Source of the DNA: Villigracilis sp024434165
GTDB lineage: Bacteria > Chloroflexota > Anaerolineae > Anaerolineales > Villigracilaceae
Reading direction: 5' to 3'
Assembly (NCBI GenBank): GCA_030263665.1
Contig: SZPK01000036.1
Span: forward strand, 1-64,000
Length of the DNA: 64,000 bases
Below the pieces are notes generated by a model. It was given only the letters and a program-made list of their open reading frames with translations, had not been told where the DNA came from and did not search any database. Each line of letters starts with the position of its first letter. Positions within the stretch are counted from its first letter, which is position 1. Shown here in pieces: positions 17,536 to 24,808 of the stretch. Made by a program: the position numbers and the translations under genes.

Positions 17536-18168
17536 ATGAAGGATCGCATGCCTGACCGAAGACCGATTTCCGCCCGAAAGAGCCCCATCTCCCAGCGTGC
17601 GGCGGCTATGCTTGCAGGATGGGGCGTTGCTCCAAATTCCATTTCAATTGCCAGTGTGTTTTTTTCAGCCGGCGCTGCCGGGTGTTTCCTGTTGACTTCC
17701 CGCGAAAACGACATTTTATTGTGGTGGGGGGCGGCGGTTTTTATTCTCCTGCGCCTGTTGGCAAATATGTTGGATGGAATGGTCGCCGCTGAAGCAGACA
17801 GGGCATCTCCTGTTGGGGAGATTTTCAACGAAGTGCCGGACCGGATTTCCGACGCGGTTATTTTTATCGGCGCCGGCTATGCCTCCGGGAGTTCGGAAGC
17901 CCTTGGATATCTTTCCGCCATTTTCTCTCTGCTTGTGGCGTACATACGGGCGCTGGGAAATTACATGGGAGTACCTCAATTGTTTCAGGGTCCCATGGCA
18001 AAATCGCACCGGATGTTCACTCTCGCTGCGGTTTGCATCTATGGCGGGTCGGTTGCAGCATTCTTTCCGCTTCCTTCCCTTATGACCTGGGGACTGCTGG
18101 TAATTGTCCTGGGAAGCATTCTCACTTTTCTTGTGCGGCTTCGCCGCATAATCTCCGGGGTGCGATAA
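17536..18168 (+). CDS. CDP-alcohol phosphatidyltransferase family protein (YnbA-like)
   Basis: A 210-residue membrane enzyme of the CDP-alcohol phosphotransferase family, which condenses a CDP-alcohol with an acceptor alcohol in phospholipid synthesis. The signature DxxDGxxAR...GxxxDxxxD appears as NMLDGMVAAEADR...GEIFNEVPDRISD: the first and third aspartates are asparagines. The same N..DG...NE pattern occurs, as far as I recall, in E. coli YnbA, so this is probably a subfamily trait. About five or six hydrophobic segments follow residue 40. The start is either 17536 or the ATG at 17548. Its TAA overlaps the next ATG (TAATG), so it is coupled to a CdsA-like gene, as YnbA is to YnbB. Confidence 0.85.
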   Translation: MKDRMPDRRPISARKSPISQRAAAMLAGWGVAPNSISIASVFFSAGAAGCFLLTSRENDILLWWGAAVFILLRLLANMLDGMVAAEADRASPVGEIFNEVPDRISDAVIFIGAGYASGSSEALGYLSAIFSLLVAYIRALGNYMGVPQLFQGPMAKSHRMFTLAAVCIYGGSVAAFFPLPSLMTWGLLVIVLGSILTFLVRLRRIISGVR

Positions 18169-19103
18169 TGACGAATTGGGATGTTCTCCTGTTGTATACC
18201 GGCTTGATCGCAGGATTGTTGATTCTTGCGCCGCTGATTTTGTTTGTTTTGGAAAAGGTCTTCCACAGGAATATGACCTCCATCTGGCAGATCTATCGCG
18301 GCTGGCTGATCATGATCCCGCCTTTCCTTTTGTTTGTCTTTTTGGGAAGGGTGATCTTTATTCTGGGGGTTTTTGCGCTTTCCGTCTTTAGCTTTTGGGA
18401 GTTTTCGCACGCCACGAAATTGGACTCGGAGCGGTGGATCACCCGTGTGGTGTATCTGGGCATCCTGTCGGTGACAATCCTTGCGTTGATTCCCAATCCG
18501 GGCACAGATTATTTTGGCGGATACGGCATGTTCATGGCGCTGCCGGTCTATGTGGTGGGGTTGATCATGCTTGTACCGATCATCCAAAACCGCTATGAAG
18601 GGCAGCTGAAGATGGTCGCATTGGGCGTGATGGGATTTATGTATTTCGGATGGATGTTCGGTCACCTCGGTTTTCTCGCGGACTCGTTCTATGCCAATCA
18701 CTATGTACTTTTTATCGTATTTGCCGTTCAGCTGGCTGACATAGCTGCGTACAACTTCGGCAAATTGTTTGGGCGGCATAAACTGAGAAGCAATATCAGC
18801 CCGAACAAAACCCTGGAGGGTGCGATTGGCGCATTGATCGTATCGCTGTGCCTGCCATGGCTGTTTCGCCCCGCGCTTCCCGAGTTGGGTCCCCTGCAGT
18901 TGGTGTTGACGGGGTTGATCGTAGGGATCGGCGGTCAACTGGGAGACCTGACCATCAGTCTGATCAAAAGGGATTTGGGCATAAAGGATATGGGGGCGGT
19001 CATTCCCGGACACGGCGGCATTTTGGACAGGATTGACAGCCTGATCATCGCCACACCGCTCTTCTTTCACATGATTCGATATTTTGGTTTCCTGTATCCG
19101 TAA
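18168..19103 (+). CDS. Phosphatidate cytidylyltransferase (CdsA family)
   Basis: A 311-residue polytopic membrane enzyme that would make CDP-diacylglycerol from phosphatidate and CTP. The CdsA C-terminal signature is present: GRHKLRSNISPNKTLEGAIGA near residue 200, GGQLGDLTISLIKRDLGIKD near 262, and PGHGGILDRIDSL near 285. The aspartates in GDL and DRIDS are metal/CTP ligands in the family. I chose the ATG at 18168, which overlaps the stop of the CDP-alcohol transferase by one base; longer starts run into that gene. The pair probably makes and uses one CDP-lipid, as in the YnbA/YnbB arrangement; a separate housekeeping cdsA is likely elsewhere. Confidence 0.92.
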   Translation: MTNWDVLLLYTGLIAGLLILAPLILFVLEKVFHRNMTSIWQIYRGWLIMIPPFLLFVFLGRVIFILGVFALSVFSFWEFSHATKLDSERWITRVVYLGILSVTILALIPNPGTDYFGGYGMFMALPVYVVGLIMLVPIIQNRYEGQLKMVALGVMGFMYFGWMFGHLGFLADSFYANHYVLFIVFAVQLADIAAYNFGKLFGRHKLRSNISPNKTLEGAIGALIVSLCLPWLFRPALPELGPLQLVLTGLIVGIGGQLGDLTISLIKRDLGIKDMGAVIPGHGGILDRIDSLIIATPLFFHMIRYFGFLYP

Positions 19104-19113
19104 AGGTTTTACG

Positions 19114-19647
19114 ATGGCAAACTTGATCGCATTTTTATGGGGGTTCGCCGAGGCGACATTGTTCTTTATTATCCCCGATGTTGCAATAAGCGTCATTGCG
19201 CTGGGTGGATACAACGCAGGCTTGAAAGCCAGTTTCTACGCTCTGGCGGGCGCATTGCTTGGCGGAGGCTTAATGTATTATTGGGGAAGATCGCATCTGG
19301 AAAATGTCTTGAATATTTTCCTTAAAATCCCGGCGATACGACCAGTTGACCTCGAGCGGGTGCGGGAGGACCTGGAAAGGTCGGGTCCCATAGCCATGGT
19401 TTGGGGACCCATTTGGGGAATCCCGTATAAAATTTATGCGGCATACGCTCATTTATTCACGTCGCCCTTTGTGTTTGTGTTGATCAGCATTCCCGCGAGG
19501 ATGGTGCGGTTCGTGCTGGTTGCGCTGGCAACTCCGTATGTAATGAACAAAATTGCCCCAAATGCTCCTCTGCCTGCGCAGGTCTCCATCGTAATTTTGA
19601 TCTGGACGGCGACATATGCAGGCTATTTTTATATAAAGAGAAAGTGA
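19114..19647 (+). CDS. YqaA/DedA-like (SNARE-associated domain) membrane protein
   Basis: A 177-residue hydrophobic protein with about five membrane segments. The N-terminal WGFAEATLFFIIPDVAISVIALGG, GALLGGGLMYYWGR near residue 55, and the re-entrant-type stretch WGPIWGIPYKIYAAYA near 100 resemble the VTT/DedA fold found in YqaA-type proteins, which in other bacteria act as lipid scramblases or in envelope homeostasis. The match is by eye only. The start ATG at 19114 is 10 bp after the cytidylyltransferase stop. Position in a phospholipid operon fits a lipid-handling role. Confidence 0.65.
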   Translation: MANLIAFLWGFAEATLFFIIPDVAISVIALGGYNAGLKASFYALAGALLGGGLMYYWGRSHLENVLNIFLKIPAIRPVDLERVREDLERSGPIAMVWGPIWGIPYKIYAAYAHLFTSPFVFVLISIPARMVRFVLVALATPYVMNKIAPNAPLPAQVSIVILIWTATYAGYFYIKRK

Positions 19648-19650
19648 ATC

Positions 19651-19688
19651 TCAGGAGCGGCTTGCGCGCTTATTTGCCGCTCCCTGAA
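19651..19688. terminator. Hairpin after the phospholipid operon
   Basis: TCAGGAGCGGC and GCCGCTCCCTGA pair with one bulged C around a 15-base loop, starting 3 bases after the stop. There is no T-tract, so termination efficiency is uncertain. Confidence 0.55.
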
Positions 19689-19720
19689 TCTCAACCCTCC
19701 CCAAAATTCGCTGTGACCTG

Positions 19721-19726
19721 TATAAT
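19721..19726 (+). promoter_or_regulatory. -10 box TATAAT for the alaS leader transcript
   Basis: Perfect TATAAT only seven bases before the ATG of the leader ORF (CCCTCCC between), so transcription would start at or next to that ATG and the leader would be leaderless. No good -35 at 17 bp. Confidence 0.55.
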
Positions 19727-19733
19727 CCCTCCC

Positions 19734-19814
19734 ATGCAAAAAACCTTCACCCTGACCGCCTTTGCCCAAGCCGCCGCCGCTGCATGCGCGCTCTACGAAC
19801 CTGTCCCGGCTTGA
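19734..19814 (+). CDS. Alanine-rich putative leader peptide upstream of alaS
   Basis: A 26-codon ORF with ten alanines, including five consecutive Ala codons GCC GCC GCC GCT GCA at 19770-19784 and a GCG three bases later. It ends in TGA at 19812-19814. It lies directly upstream of an intrinsic terminator and then alaS, the alanyl-tRNA synthetase gene. Starved ribosomes would pause on the Ala codons. Bases 19796-19805 (CGAACCTGTC), just after the Ala run and within the ORF, are the exact reverse complement of GACAGGTTCG at 19848-19857, part of the terminator. This is the layout of a ribosome-mediated attenuator. The ORF has no Shine-Dalgarno; translation would have to be leaderless. Confidence 0.6.
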   Translation: MQKTFTLTAFAQAAAAACALYEPVPA

Positions 19815-19857
19815 GACGGAACCGAAAGGAAACCCAGTCCCGAAACCGACAGGTTCG
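19796..19857 (+). promoter_or_regulatory. Predicted antiterminator pairing of the alaS attenuator
   Basis: CGAACCTGTC (19796-19805) pairs over 10 bp with GACAGGTTCG (19848-19857); two more G-C pairs (19808-19809 with 19847-19846) are possible past a 2-base bulge. The pairing takes up the loop and 3' arm of the terminator, so the two structures exclude each other. A ribosome at the leader stop codon would cover the left strand and favour termination. Confidence 0.6.
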
Positions 19858-19867
19858 GGACTTTTTT
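19836..19867 (+). terminator. Intrinsic terminator between the leader ORF and alaS
   Basis: AGTCCCGAAACC, loop GACA, GGTTCGGGACT then TTTTTT: an 11-bp stem with one bulged A and a six-T tract. Confidence 0.92.
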
Positions 19868-19889
19868 ATTTGACCTTACGATATTCTTT

Positions 19890-19920
19890 TCATCCTTCAT
19901 AATTCATCCTTCATCATTCC
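19890..19920. repeat. Heptanucleotide repeat (TCATCCT/TCATAAT)
   Basis: TCATCCT-TCATAAT-TCATCCT-TCATCAT-TCC in 7-base register between the alaS terminator and the second promoter. Confidence 0.7.
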
Positions 19921-19925
19921 ATTGG

Positions 19926-19931
19926 TATAAT
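19926..19931 (+). promoter_or_regulatory. Second -10 box TATAAT, for alaS itself
   Basis: Perfect TATAAT 32 bases before the alaS ATG and downstream of the terminator. It would give a 5' UTR of about 25 bases with CGGAG as ribosome binding site, so alaS may have constitutive as well as attenuated transcription. Confidence 0.5.
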
Positions 19932-19963
19932 TCGCCCGCCATTTCTATTTTTCGGAGTATCGC

Positions 19964-22702
19964 ATGACCAGAAAACTCACCGGCAACCAGATCCGCCAGG
20001 ACTTCATAGACTTCTTCGTCGAACACGGTCACACCGCCGTGCCTTCGATGTCGCTCGTCCCCGGCGGCGATTCAACCCTGCTCTTCACCAATTCCGGCAT
20101 GGTGCAATTCAAGGACGTCTTCCTCGGCACCGACAAAAAGCCCTACACCCGCGCGGTTGACTCGCAGAAGTGTATGCGCGTGGCGGGCAAACACAACGAC
20201 CTCGAGGATGTGGGGCGCGACGATACGCACCACACCTTCTTCGAGATGCTCGGCAACTGGTCCTTCGGCGACTACTATAAAAAGGAAGCCATTGCCTGGT
20301 CGTGGCAATTGCTCACCGAGGCATGGGGTCTGCCCAAAGATAAACTCTACGCCACCTGCTTCGAGGACGATAGCGAAGCGCACCCTGCGGGCAAAGGGAA
20401 CATCCCGCGCGACGACGAAGCTGCAGAGATTTGGAAAGCCCAGCCCGGCTTCGATCCCTCGCATGTCCTCTTCTTTGGGCGCAAGGAGAACTTCTGGCAA
20501 ATGGCGGAGACCGGTCCCTGCGGTCCATGCTCCGAAATCCACATTGATCTCGGCGAAGAGCGCGACAACCTGCGCGGGCAGCCGCATCGCTGCGGTGTGA
20601 ACGGCGAATGTACGCGCTTCCTCGAATTGTGGAACAACGTTTTCATCCAGTACAACCTCTTCGACGATGGACGTCTCGAACCGCTCCCGCAAAAACACGT
20701 GGATACCGGCATGGGCTTCGAACGCATCGTCGCTGTTTTGCAGGGCGTGGACTCCAACTACAAGACCGATCTCTTCGCCGGCTCACTCGAAGTCCTGCGC
20801 TCGCTTACCGGTCACACCGAAGAGCAAATGTACGCGGACTTCACGCCCTATCGCGTCATCTGCGACCACGTCCGTTCCGCCGCGTTTCTTATCGCCGATG
20901 GCGTTGTTCCCGGCAATGCGGGCCGCAACTACGTGGCGCGCATGATCATCCGCCGCGCCGCGCGCTTCGGCACGAAAATTGGATTGAACGAACCCTTCCT
21001 CGCCAAAGTGGCGCAGGCGGTCATCGAACAGTACGAGGATTTCTATCCGGAATTGCGAAAGGCGCAGCCTGCCATCTTCGATAATTTGACCCGGGAAGAA
21101 ATCCGCTTCGCCCGGACGGTGGAGGCTGGCACTGCCCATTTGGAGAATCTGCTCTCCGGGCTCCAATCCTCCAACTCCCGAATCCTCGATGGTCGTCTGG
21201 CTTTCGATCTTTACGCCACCTACGGTCTCCCCTTCGAAATCTCCCGCGACATCGCCCGCGAACAAGGGCTGGATGTGGACGAAAAAGGATTCAACGAAGC
21301 CAAGGAAGAACACGCCAAAGCCTCCGGCGGCGGCAGAGCCATGGGCAAGCTTGGCGGCGAAGATGCCGAATTCTTTGCCGGCATTTTGAAGGACTTGCAG
21401 GCGAAGGGAAAATTGGGCAAGGATGGCGTGGAGTATGATCCGTATAGCGGTACACAGGCAGACAAGTACACAGGGCTGGAGGTATTAGCGTTAGTGGTAA
21501 ACGGACAGTTGGTTGATTCGGCGGAACTGGACGATCAGGTCGAGGTCATCCTGCCCAAGACCGGCTTTTATATCGAAGCGGGCGGTCAGGTCAACGATAC
21601 GGGTTTCATTCGCGGGGCGGATTGGGAGATCGAAGTTACCGGCATGCGCCGCGCCTCCGCGGGTGTGTTGGTGCATATCGGTGAAGTCATCTCCGGTCAT
21701 CCGAAGGTCGGCGACAAAGCCGCCGCCGAAGTGGACGCTGTCCGCCGCCATGACATCATGCGCAACCACACCGCGACCCACTTGCTGCACAAGGCGCTCC
21801 ATGAAGTCCTCAGCGACCAGGCAAAGCAGGCGGGCTCGCTCGTCGCGCCGACGCACCTGCGTTTCGACTTCAACCACCCCGAAGCCCTGACCCCCGAACA
21901 GCTCGAGCGCATCGAGCGCATGGTCAACGAAGCCATTGCCGCCGATATGCCCGTCGTCAAACAGGTCAAATCGCTCGAAGAAGCCAAAAAGGAAGGCGCG
22001 ATGGCGCTCTTCGGCGAAAAATACGGCGAGACCGTAAGAACGATTTCCATTATGGAAGATAAAGACGGCAAATACTCTTACGAACTCTGCGGCGGAACCC
22101 ACCTCGAACGCACATCGGACATCGGCGTATTCCTCATCGTCAGCGAAGGCTCGGCGGCGGCAGGCGTGCGCCGTATCGAAGCAGTAACCGGACGCGGCGC
22201 GTACGAACTCATCCAGAAGCGCTTCAAGACATTGAAGCACGCTGCCGCTTTGCTCAAGACTTCCCTCGATGAAGTCCCTGCCAAAGTGGATGCGCTGCAG
22301 GATGAAGTTTCTGAACTCAGGAAAGAACTTGCCAGCCTGCGAACACAGACGGCTCTTTCGACGTTCAACCTGCAGCTTTCCAATGTTCGAACCGTGAAAG
22401 AGATCAACATTCTTGGCGCTGAAATCCCCAATGCAGACGCGGATACCCTGCGCTCGCTGGCGGATAAATTCCGCGAAAAACATCCCAGGAATGGTGCGGC
22501 AGTGCTTGTGACCGGCTCGACCGTCATCGCCACCGTCACCGAGGATGTGGTCAAACGCGGAGTCAAAGCCGGAGACCTGATCACAGGCATCGGCGGGAAG
22601 GGCGGCGGACGCCCCAACCTCGCGCAGGGCAGCCTGCCGAATGGCGATGTCAGGGAGGCGCTGGCGAAACTGCCCAGGGTGGTGGAGGAAAAAGTAAAAT
22701 AA
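19964..22702 (+). CDS. alaS: Alanyl-tRNA synthetase
   Basis: A 912-residue class II aminoacyl-tRNA synthetase that charges tRNA-Ala. It opens TGNQIRQDFIDFFVEHGHTAVPS, contains class II motif 1/2-type blocks (SQKCMRVAGKHNDLEDVG near residue 68), CSEIHIDLG near 187 and the DTGMGFERI block near 247. The editing domain zinc ligands are visible: His602 and His606 in HTATHLLH, and Cys709 and His713 in CGGTH. The C-terminal DHHA1-like region ends with GIGGKGGGRPNLAQG near 880, as in full-length AlaRS. TTTTTCGGAGTATCGC ATG supports the start. Regulation: a possible Ala-codon attenuator lies upstream (19721-19867). Confidence 0.98.
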   Translation: MTRKLTGNQIRQDFIDFFVEHGHTAVPSMSLVPGGDSTLLFTNSGMVQFKDVFLGTDKKPYTRAVDSQKCMRVAGKHNDLEDVGRDDTHHTFFEMLGNWSFGDYYKKEAIAWSWQLLTEAWGLPKDKLYATCFEDDSEAHPAGKGNIPRDDEAAEIWKAQPGFDPSHVLFFGRKENFWQMAETGPCGPCSEIHIDLGEERDNLRGQPHRCGVNGECTRFLELWNNVFIQYNLFDDGRLEPLPQKHVDTGMGFERIVAVLQGVDSNYKTDLFAGSLEVLRSLTGHTEEQMYADFTPYRVICDHVRSAAFLIADGVVPGNAGRNYVARMIIRRAARFGTKIGLNEPFLAKVAQAVIEQYEDFYPELRKAQPAIFDNLTREEIRFARTVEAGTAHLENLLSGLQSSNSRILDGRLAFDLYATYGLPFEISRDIAREQGLDVDEKGFNEAKEEHAKASGGGRAMGKLGGEDAEFFAGILKDLQAKGKLGKDGVEYDPYSGTQADKYTGLEVLALVVNGQLVDSAELDDQVEVILPKTGFYIEAGGQVNDTGFIRGADWEIEVTGMRRASAGVLVHIGEVISGHPKVGDKAAAEVDAVRRHDIMRNHTATHLLHKALHEVLSDQAKQAGSLVAPTHLRFDFNHPEALTPEQLERIERMVNEAIAADMPVVKQVKSLEEAKKEGAMALFGEKYGETVRTISIMEDKDGKYSYELCGGTHLERTSDIGVFLIVSEGSAAAGVRRIEAVTGRGAYELIQKRFKTLKHAAALLKTSLDEVPAKVDALQDEVSELRKELASLRTQTALSTFNLQLSNVRTVKEINILGAEIPNADADTLRSLADKFREKHPRNGAAVLVTGSTVIATVTEDVVKRGVKAGDLITGIGGKGGGRPNLAQGSLPNGDVREALAKLPRVVEEKVK

Positions 22703-22728
22703 CTCTGCCGCGCAACATCAGTTAAAGT

Positions 22729-22878
22729 AACCCGAGTTGCTGCCTTGGTTTCAAGAGGCATCCCTCACCCCAAACAAGGTTATATCTTCTGGGATGACTT
22801 CCCCCTCTCCCGATGGGAGAGGGCAGGGTGAGGGCTTTGGGCGGGGAACCTGGAAAATCGAAGGTGGCAACTTGAGTT
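22729..22878. repeat. MITE-like dispersed repeat, full copy
   Basis: Bases 22729-22832 match 48870-48972 at all but three or so positions. This copy has imperfect terminal inverted repeats: AACCCGAGTTGCTGCCTTGG at the left and, on the other strand from 22878, AACTCAAGTTGCCACCTTCG (15 of 20 match). AGTTAAAGTA occurs directly at both flanks (22720 and 22875), like a target duplication. An internal hairpin CCCTCTCCC/GGGAGAGGG is present. There is no gene between 22703 and 23020; this repeat and the terminator account for most of it. Confidence 0.75.
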
Positions 22879-22969
22879 AAAGTAGGTCATTGCTTCGCGC
22901 CTTTCCATTAGCAGAGACCGTTTTGCTGCTCCATCGTTCAGGACAAGGCTCGCAGCGACACAGGAAGCA

Positions 22970-23002
22970 AAAAAGACGCAGGTTCAACGCCTGCGTCTTT
23001 TT
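22970..23002. terminator. Bidirectional terminator between alaS and the PDO gene
   Basis: AAAAAGACGCAGG, loop TTCAACG, CCTGCGTCTTTTT: a 13-bp stem with A- and T-tracts on either side, placed between convergent genes. Confidence 0.93.
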
Positions 23003-23020
23003 ATTGCAATCTCACTGAGA

Positions 23021-23689
23021 TCAATTTGCCAGCGCGCGTTTGATTTCCGCCAGCATGCGCGCTTCGGGATATGCGCCCACTGCGGTCCCCCTGCCGGAAT
23101 TGATGACCGTTTGCGGCACGCCCTGGACGCGGAATTGGTTTGCCAATTCAGGGAATTCGATCGCTTCCACGGCTTCGGCGCGGATCATGCCGGGGTTTTC
23201 CATTGCCATCTTGTGCGCCAGCAATACGGCTTGCGGACAGTACGGACAGGTGGGTGTGACGAAAACCTGGAGCAGGAGCGGCTGGCTCAAAGACTTGAGA
23301 AAGCCGCGGGTCTCGGCGCCCAGCCCCGAATCCCGTTTTGAGGCGAGCAGGATGTCGTTGATCAGCGTGCTGAATTCATATCCCGAAGGAATGCCGGAGA
23401 ACTGAATCCCCAGGTCGAGAATCTTATCTCCATCCCTGCCGGCGATGACGATGGCGGGGGCTTTATCCACCCGGTATTCGCTTGCCAGCCTTGCATCCGC
23501 TTTGATGTCGTGGATCGAGAGATGAATGCGCTCGTCCAATGCGGAAACCTCGCTGAGCAATTGCCGGGTTTCTTCGCAGGTATCGCAGTTTTCCTGCGCG
23601 CCAAAATACAGAATTTGAACGGGGTTTTCCAGCCCGGCAAACGCCCCCCTGACCTGCCCGGCGACTTCCTGGTTGATTAACGTTTCCAT
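23021..23689 (-). CDS. PDO-type protein disulfide oxidoreductase (two glutaredoxin-like domains)
   Basis: A 222-residue protein with two thioredoxin-fold units, the plan of protein disulfide oxidoreductases of archaea and some thermophilic or anaerobic bacteria. The first CxxC is CDTC (residues ~36-39, GAQENCDTCEE); the second is CPYC (residues ~150-153, TPTCPYCPQA), followed by a GVPQTVINSG cis-proline loop. It likely catalyses cytoplasmic thiol-disulfide exchange with a thioredoxin reductase. I start at 23689 (CTTGGAGAACCGC ATG) rather than the upstream in-frame ATG at 23812, which would overlap the sigma gene. It is divergent from the ECF sigma gene and carries a candidate ECF-type promoter. 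Confidence 0.85.
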   Translation of the reverse strand: METLINQEVAGQVRGAFAGLENPVQILYFGAQENCDTCEETRQLLSEVSALDERIHLSIHDIKADARLASEYRVDKAPAIVIAGRDGDKILDLGIQFSGIPSGYEFSTLINDILLASKRDSGLGAETRGFLKSLSQPLLLQVFVTPTCPYCPQAVLLAHKMAMENPGMIRAEAVEAIEFPELANQFRVQGVPQTVINSGRGTAVGAYPEARMLAEIKRALAN

Positions 23690-23722
23690 GCGGTTCTCCA
23701 AGTTTGTTTTGATTTGCAGCCT

Positions 23723-23751
23723 TTGGATGCGGCAAAGGTAAAAAAGTTGCA
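23723..23751 (-). promoter_or_regulatory. Candidate ECF-type promoter of the PDO gene (TGCAAC-N16-CATCCAA)
   Basis: On the minus strand TGCAAC (23751-23746), a 16-base spacer, then CATCCAA (23729-23723). Transcription starting about 7 bases later would leave a ~27-base leader containing GGAG before the ATG at 23689. An AAC-type -35 is typical of ECF sigma factors. Confidence 0.55.
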
Positions 23752-23783
23752 CATCTTTTTGTCTGGATGATGTATACTTTTCA

Positions 23784-23812
23784 TGCAACTTTTCAGGTTT
23801 GAAACCATCCAA
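23784..23812 (+). promoter_or_regulatory. Same two-block motif on the plus strand, at the sigma gene start
   Basis: TGCAAC (23784-23789), 16 bases, CATCCAA (23806-23812), identical in both blocks and in spacing to the minus-strand motif. It abuts the sigma ATG (its last A is the A of ATG), so it is either an autoregulatory/operator site or implies a different start. A housekeeping-like TATACT lies at 23773-23778. Confidence 0.45.
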
Positions 23813-24432
23813 TGACTGAAACGAAGAATCCCGAAATCTCCATCGAAGCCCTGCGCGCCGGGGACCGCGCCGAATTTGCCCGCCTGGTGGATGCCTACTC
23901 CGCCTCCATCTACCGCCTCGGTTTGAAGCTGCTCGGCAACCAGCAGGATGCCGAGGATGTGCTTCAAAACACGTTCCTCAGCGCGCTCACGCACCTTGCC
24001 GACTTCGAGGGGCGCTCCAGCCTTTCGACATGGCTGTACCGCATCGCTTCCAACGAAGCCCTGATGCTCCTGCGCCGCAGGAAGAACGCCGTCAACCTCG
24101 ACGACTTTTACCCCGACGACGCCGGGGAAACGCCGCTCCCGGAGGTCTTTGTGGATTGGAGCGCGCTGCCCGAAGACGAGCTGCTCTCGGGCGAAGCCAA
24201 AGCGGCGCTGGATGCCGCAGTGAAGAAACTGCCCGAACCCCTGCGCATGGTTTTCATTCTGCGCGATATCGAGGGCATTTCCATCAGGGAAACCGCCGAA
24301 ATTCTCAGACTAACCGAAACGAACGTGAAGACCCGCCTGCTGCGCGCCCGCATGTTCCTGCGCGAACAATTATCTGCATATTACCGTGAGCGCCTGACCC
24401 GAGAGGAGACCCATGAGCGACCATCTCCATAA
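23812..24432 (+). CDS. ECF RNA polymerase sigma factor
   Basis: A 206-residue sigma-70 family factor of the extracytoplasmic-function group. Region 2 spans about residues 20-90 (LVDAYSASIYRLGLKLLGN, DAEDVLQNTFLSALTHL, LSTWLYRIASNEALMLLRRRK), then an acidic linker, and region 4 about residues 140-190 (AAVKKLPEPLRMVFILRDIEGISIRETAEILRLTETNVKTRLLRAR, split here for reading). It should direct polymerase to a small regulon when released by its anti-sigma factor. The next gene encodes a zinc anti-sigma protein and overlaps it by 20 bp. The divergent PDO gene, with a matching promoter-like motif, is the best candidate target, suggesting a thiol or redox stress regulon. Confidence 0.93.
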   Translation: MTETKNPEISIEALRAGDRAEFARLVDAYSASIYRLGLKLLGNQQDAEDVLQNTFLSALTHLADFEGRSSLSTWLYRIASNEALMLLRRRKNAVNLDDFYPDDAGETPLPEVFVDWSALPEDELLSGEAKAALDAAVKKLPEPLRMVFILRDIEGISIRETAEILRLTETNVKTRLLRARMFLREQLSAYYRERLTREETHERPSP

Positions 24433-24676
24433 AAACTGCCAGGACCTGCTTGGCTCTTTATCCGAATACATTGACGGCGAACTGCCCCCTGATTTGTGCC
24501 GGGAGATCGAAAAGCATCTTGAGGGATGCGATAACTGCCGCATCGTTTTGAACACCACAAAACGGACAATTGACCTCGTGCAGATTCCGGTGGAGGAGGA
24601 GACCGTCCCCGCCGACGTGCGCGAACGTCTCTTCAAACGCCTCAACCTGGACGATTACCTGAATCCGCAAGAGTGA
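24413..24676 (+). CDS. Zinc-finger anti-sigma factor (ZAS/zf-HC2 type)
   Basis: An 87-residue protein with the HxxxCxxC zinc motif of ZAS anti-sigma factors (EKHLEGCDNC, residues ~33-42) preceded by a Cys near residue 9 and the LSEYIDGELP helix. No membrane segment follows, so it is a soluble, cytoplasmic sensor, similar in plan to RsrA-type redox-responsive anti-sigmas, in which zinc-site cysteines form a disulfide to release sigma. GAGAGGAGACCC ATG is a clear ribosome binding site inside the sigma gene. The tail DYLNPQE is short. Confidence 0.9.
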   Translation: MSDHLHKNCQDLLGSLSEYIDGELPPDLCREIEKHLEGCDNCRIVLNTTKRTIDLVQIPVEEETVPADVRERLFKRLNLDDYLNPQE

Positions 24677-24808
24677 GTTTTTACGTAACTGCTCAGCCAG
24701 CCTGGGTTCGCGGGATAAATCCCCCGCTCAGCACATGCAAGGGGTGTTTTGAAACAACCCTGCCAGGCATCCAAACGGATGGCTCGATTCTTTATCCGGC
24801 AATTTCTC

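Noticed and set aside
19648..19963. T-box riboswitch upstream of alaS
   Set aside because: GGAACCG at 19819 weakly resembles the T-box core, but the 5' region is too short for stem I and there is no specifier loop. An Ala-rich leader ORF explains the region better.
24700..24740. tRNA-like hairpin (GGTTCGCGGGATAAATCCCC)
   Set aside because: It cannot be folded into a cloverleaf and has no acceptor stem; no tRNA gene is found in the window.
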